Below are positions 5,251 through 7,193 of a stretch of 7,193 bases of DNA, in pieces. The DNA lies in assembly GCA_958349075.1 (NCBI GenBank), contig CATWBR010000230.1:1-7193 (forward strand), in the 5' to 3' direction. Position numbers and translations under genes: made by a program. The notes under the pieces are model-generated. The model was given only the letters and a program-made list of their open reading frames with translations, made no database searches and had not been told where the DNA came from. Source of the stretch: an uncultured Clostridium sp. (lineage in GTDB: Bacteria; Bacillota; Clostridia; Lachnospirales; Lachnospiraceae). Position 1 is the first letter of the stretch. Each line of letters begins with the position of its first letter.

Positions 5251-7188
5251 TCAGCACGTAATCCCGAACTGTTTCATCTTCCGGTACAGGGTACTGGTGC
5301 TGATGCCCAGTTCCACGGCTGTTTCTTTCCGGCTGAACCTGTGCTTTTTTAAAGTGCTCCGTATCAGTTCCTCGTGGAGGCTGGCAATTCCGTTCTGAAG
5401 CCGGAGCGTTTCCGGGGTTTCGCAGGGAACGTCCGCGGCAGGGGTGGAGTTTACCGTGGAGGAAAATCCTTCCGATAAGGATACGGCACGGATGGCGGAG
5501 GCAAGATCGACACAGGATTCTCCGCTTAACACCATGGCGCGCTCCACAATGTTGGAAAGCTGACGGATATTTCCCGGATATGGAAAAGAACACAGGTATT
5601 TAAGGGCCGCCGGATCTATTTTTTTTATGTTCAGGTTCAATTCTTTATTTTTCTGCTTAACAAAATGACGGATCAGAAGTTCGATGTCATCACCGCGCCC
5701 GCTCAAAGGGGGCAGATTCATGGTAAGGACGCCGATCCGGTAATAGAGATCTTCCCGGAATTTTTTCTCCCGGACCATTTCCTTTAAATCTTTATTGGTG
5801 GCGGCAATGATGCGTATGTCCACAGGGATTACACGCAGACTGCCGATGGGAGTCACCTCATGTTCCTGGAGCACACGCAGAAACCTGGCCTGGACATGGA
5901 GGGGCATTTCACTGACTTCATCCAGAAATATGGTTCCCTGGTGTCCCTGGACAAACAGCCCCTGCTTGCCTCCGCTTAAGGCTCCTGTGAAGGCGCCCTT
6001 TTCATATCCGAACAGTTCGCTCTCGATGAGATTTTCCGGAAGAGCGGCACAGTTGATGACTACAAAGGGACCGTTTCTGCGGCGGCTGGCGTTATGGATG
6101 CTCTGGACAAACATCTCCTTTCCGGTGCCGGACTGGCCGCAGACCAGAATGGGGCTGTCCACCCGGGCATACTGTTCCGCAGTGTGGATGGCTTCGGTGA
6201 GGGCCGGACTGTTCCCCACAATGTCGTGAAAGGTAACCGAAGCCTTTCCGGCCCGGGAGAGCAACTGGCGGCGGACCTGCTGCTCGATGTTCTGCAGCTT
6301 CTCCACAGGCGTGATGGTAAGTATGGCGGATTTAAACAGATCATGGACGAAGATTGCCTGACCTTCGAGGACGTAATGACTGCCGTGTATTGTGAGAGTT
6401 TTGCCGGAAAAATCCTCAAATTCGGCCAGGAGTTTATGCAGCTCCGGGCAGGATAAGGGGGTCCGGTCTATGTTTGTTCCCGTGGCAGTACGCGGATCCG
6501 CCCCGAGAAAAGAGGCGGCTGAGCGGTTAATATTCTGGATCAGTCCCATGGGATCCAGAGCGATAATTCCTTCGGAGATATTATCTTGAATGGTATTGAG
6601 AATCTCTGTATGCTCCCTGCGCTCTTCCAGTGCCCGAAGGTTATGTTCCGCCAGATGGACGGCCGACAGAATATCGCTCTCGTCATAAGGGACGTTAATG
6701 GCAGTCATATGATACTGCTCGGCATAGGAATTGATGGTGCCGACGCCGATGACCACGCGATAATGAAGTTCGTGCAGTTTTCTGAAAATAGTATCGAAAT
6801 CGCTGCTGTTCTGATAAGGGAAAAAGGTAACGGCGCCGGGATAGTCGCCGCAGGCCTTTCTCACAGCCGGACTGTCGCTGTCCCGCCATACGATCGCTGT
6901 TTTGTCGGCAAGCTTTAAGGCCTTCCGGATGGAATCGGAAAAAGATATCTTATTCCGGCGGATGGTGACTACGGAAATGTCAAGCTGCTTCATAATCGAC
7001 TCGGCATACACGTCGCCGGTAATGAGGAGTTTTGCGCCCTGTTCTACAGCCCGCCTGAGAATGCCAAGTGAGTTATCCCTTTCATCAATTTCATAGACGG
7101 GATAGGGCAGAGCGTTCTGCTGCATGACTGTCCGGGCATGCTCACAGTGGTAACGTCTTCTTAGAGCGATGATAATTTTATTCTGCAT
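5251..7188 (-). CDS. Sigma54-dependent activator with PrpR_N and PAS domains
   Basis: This 645-residue cytoplasmic protein activates sigma54 promoters by ATP-driven opening. Domains in order: a PrpR_N-type sensor (about 30-185), a linker helix rich in charged residues (about 180-200), a PAS domain (about 195-300), the AAA+ domain (about 320-550) and a Fis-type HTH (about 605-642). The AAA+ signatures are intact: Walker A GQSGTGKE (351-358), the sigma54-contacting GAFTGA loop (398-403), Walker B FLDE (421-424), AATN (462-465), FREDLYYR (477-484) and PGNIRQL (538-544). The HTH reads RKETAVELGISTSTLYRK (620-637). PrpR_N domains bind small effectors (2-methylcitrate in PrpR itself); the ligand here is unknown. 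Only five bases lie upstream of ATG 7188, so the ribosome site is not visible and a slightly earlier start cannot be excluded. The gene converges on hom; its targets probably lie to the right of the window. Confidence 0.92.
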   Translation of the reverse strand: MQNKIIIALRRRYHCEHARTVMQQNALPYPVYEIDERDNSLGILRRAVEQGAKLLITGDVYAESIMKQLDISVVTIRRNKISFSDSIRKALKLADKTAIVWRDSDSPAVRKACGDYPGAVTFFPYQNSSDFDTIFRKLHELHYRVVIGVGTINSYAEQYHMTAINVPYDESDILSAVHLAEHNLRALEERREHTEILNTIQDNISEGIIALDPMGLIQNINRSAASFLGADPRTATGTNIDRTPLSCPELHKLLAEFEDFSGKTLTIHGSHYVLEGQAIFVHDLFKSAILTITPVEKLQNIEQQVRRQLLSRAGKASVTFHDIVGNSPALTEAIHTAEQYARVDSPILVCGQSGTGKEMFVQSIHNASRRRNGPFVVINCAALPENLIESELFGYEKGAFTGALSGGKQGLFVQGHQGTIFLDEVSEMPLHVQARFLRVLQEHEVTPIGSLRVIPVDIRIIAATNKDLKEMVREKKFREDLYYRIGVLTMNLPPLSGRGDDIELLIRHFVKQKNKELNLNIKKIDPAALKYLCSFPYPGNIRQLSNIVERAMVLSGESCVDLASAIRAVSLSEGFSSTVNSTPAADVPCETPETLRLQNGIASLHEELIRSTLKKHRFSRKETAVELGISTSTLYRKMKQFGITC

Positions 7189-7193
7189 AAGAC

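Overview
The window carries five protein genes and the signals between them. It looks like chromosome from a member of the Firmicutes, most likely a Clostridia of the Lachnospiraceae type. The reasons are the RF2 N-terminus, Firmicutes-style sigma-A promoters with extended -10 elements, a ydaO-type c-di-AMP riboswitch, a PheB-family ACT protein next to hom, and a PrpR_N-type sigma54 activator. The taxonomic placement is inference from gene content. Nothing suggests a phage, transposon, CRISPR array or RNA gene.

Layout. (1) 29-1157, +: prfB (release factor 2), read as one 375-residue protein only if the ribosome makes the classic +1 frameshift at CTT TGA C (101-107). A terminator follows at 1199-1238. 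(2) 1158-1652: a 495-base regulatory stretch with no convincing gene. It holds the prfB terminator, a strong promoter (1268-1296), a c-di-AMP (ydaO-yuaA) riboswitch aptamer (1334 to about 1503) and two candidate intrinsic terminators (1496-1529 and 1588-1615). An 8-base stretch overlapping the aptamer's closing stem is exactly complementary to the 5' side of the second terminator, which gives a ready-made OFF-switch model. (3) 1653-3209, +: an NhaC-family Na+/H+ antiporter under that riboswitch, followed by a terminator at 3241-3275. (4) 3333-5084, +: a promoter, then a two-gene unit of a PheB/ThrR-like ACT-domain regulator (3427-3870) and homoserine dehydrogenase (3876-5084), 5 bases apart. 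(5) 5188-5229: a hairpin that can terminate in both directions between the converging hom and regulator genes. (6) 5251-7188, -: a sigma54-dependent activator with PrpR_N, PAS, AAA+ and Fis-type HTH regions; its promoter lies beyond the right edge.

How the parts work together. The antiporter unit links c-di-AMP, the signal for potassium and turgor, to sodium/proton exchange. The pheB-hom unit pairs the branch-point enzyme of threonine/methionine synthesis with a small ACT protein that probably senses an amino acid and regulates the unit. The sigma54 activator probably serves genes to the right of the window, since no -24/-12 promoter was recognised here. No wholly new system was seen. The most interesting part is the antiporter leader, with its apparent ligand-controlled terminator and a second terminator overlapping the conserved 3' end of the aptamer.
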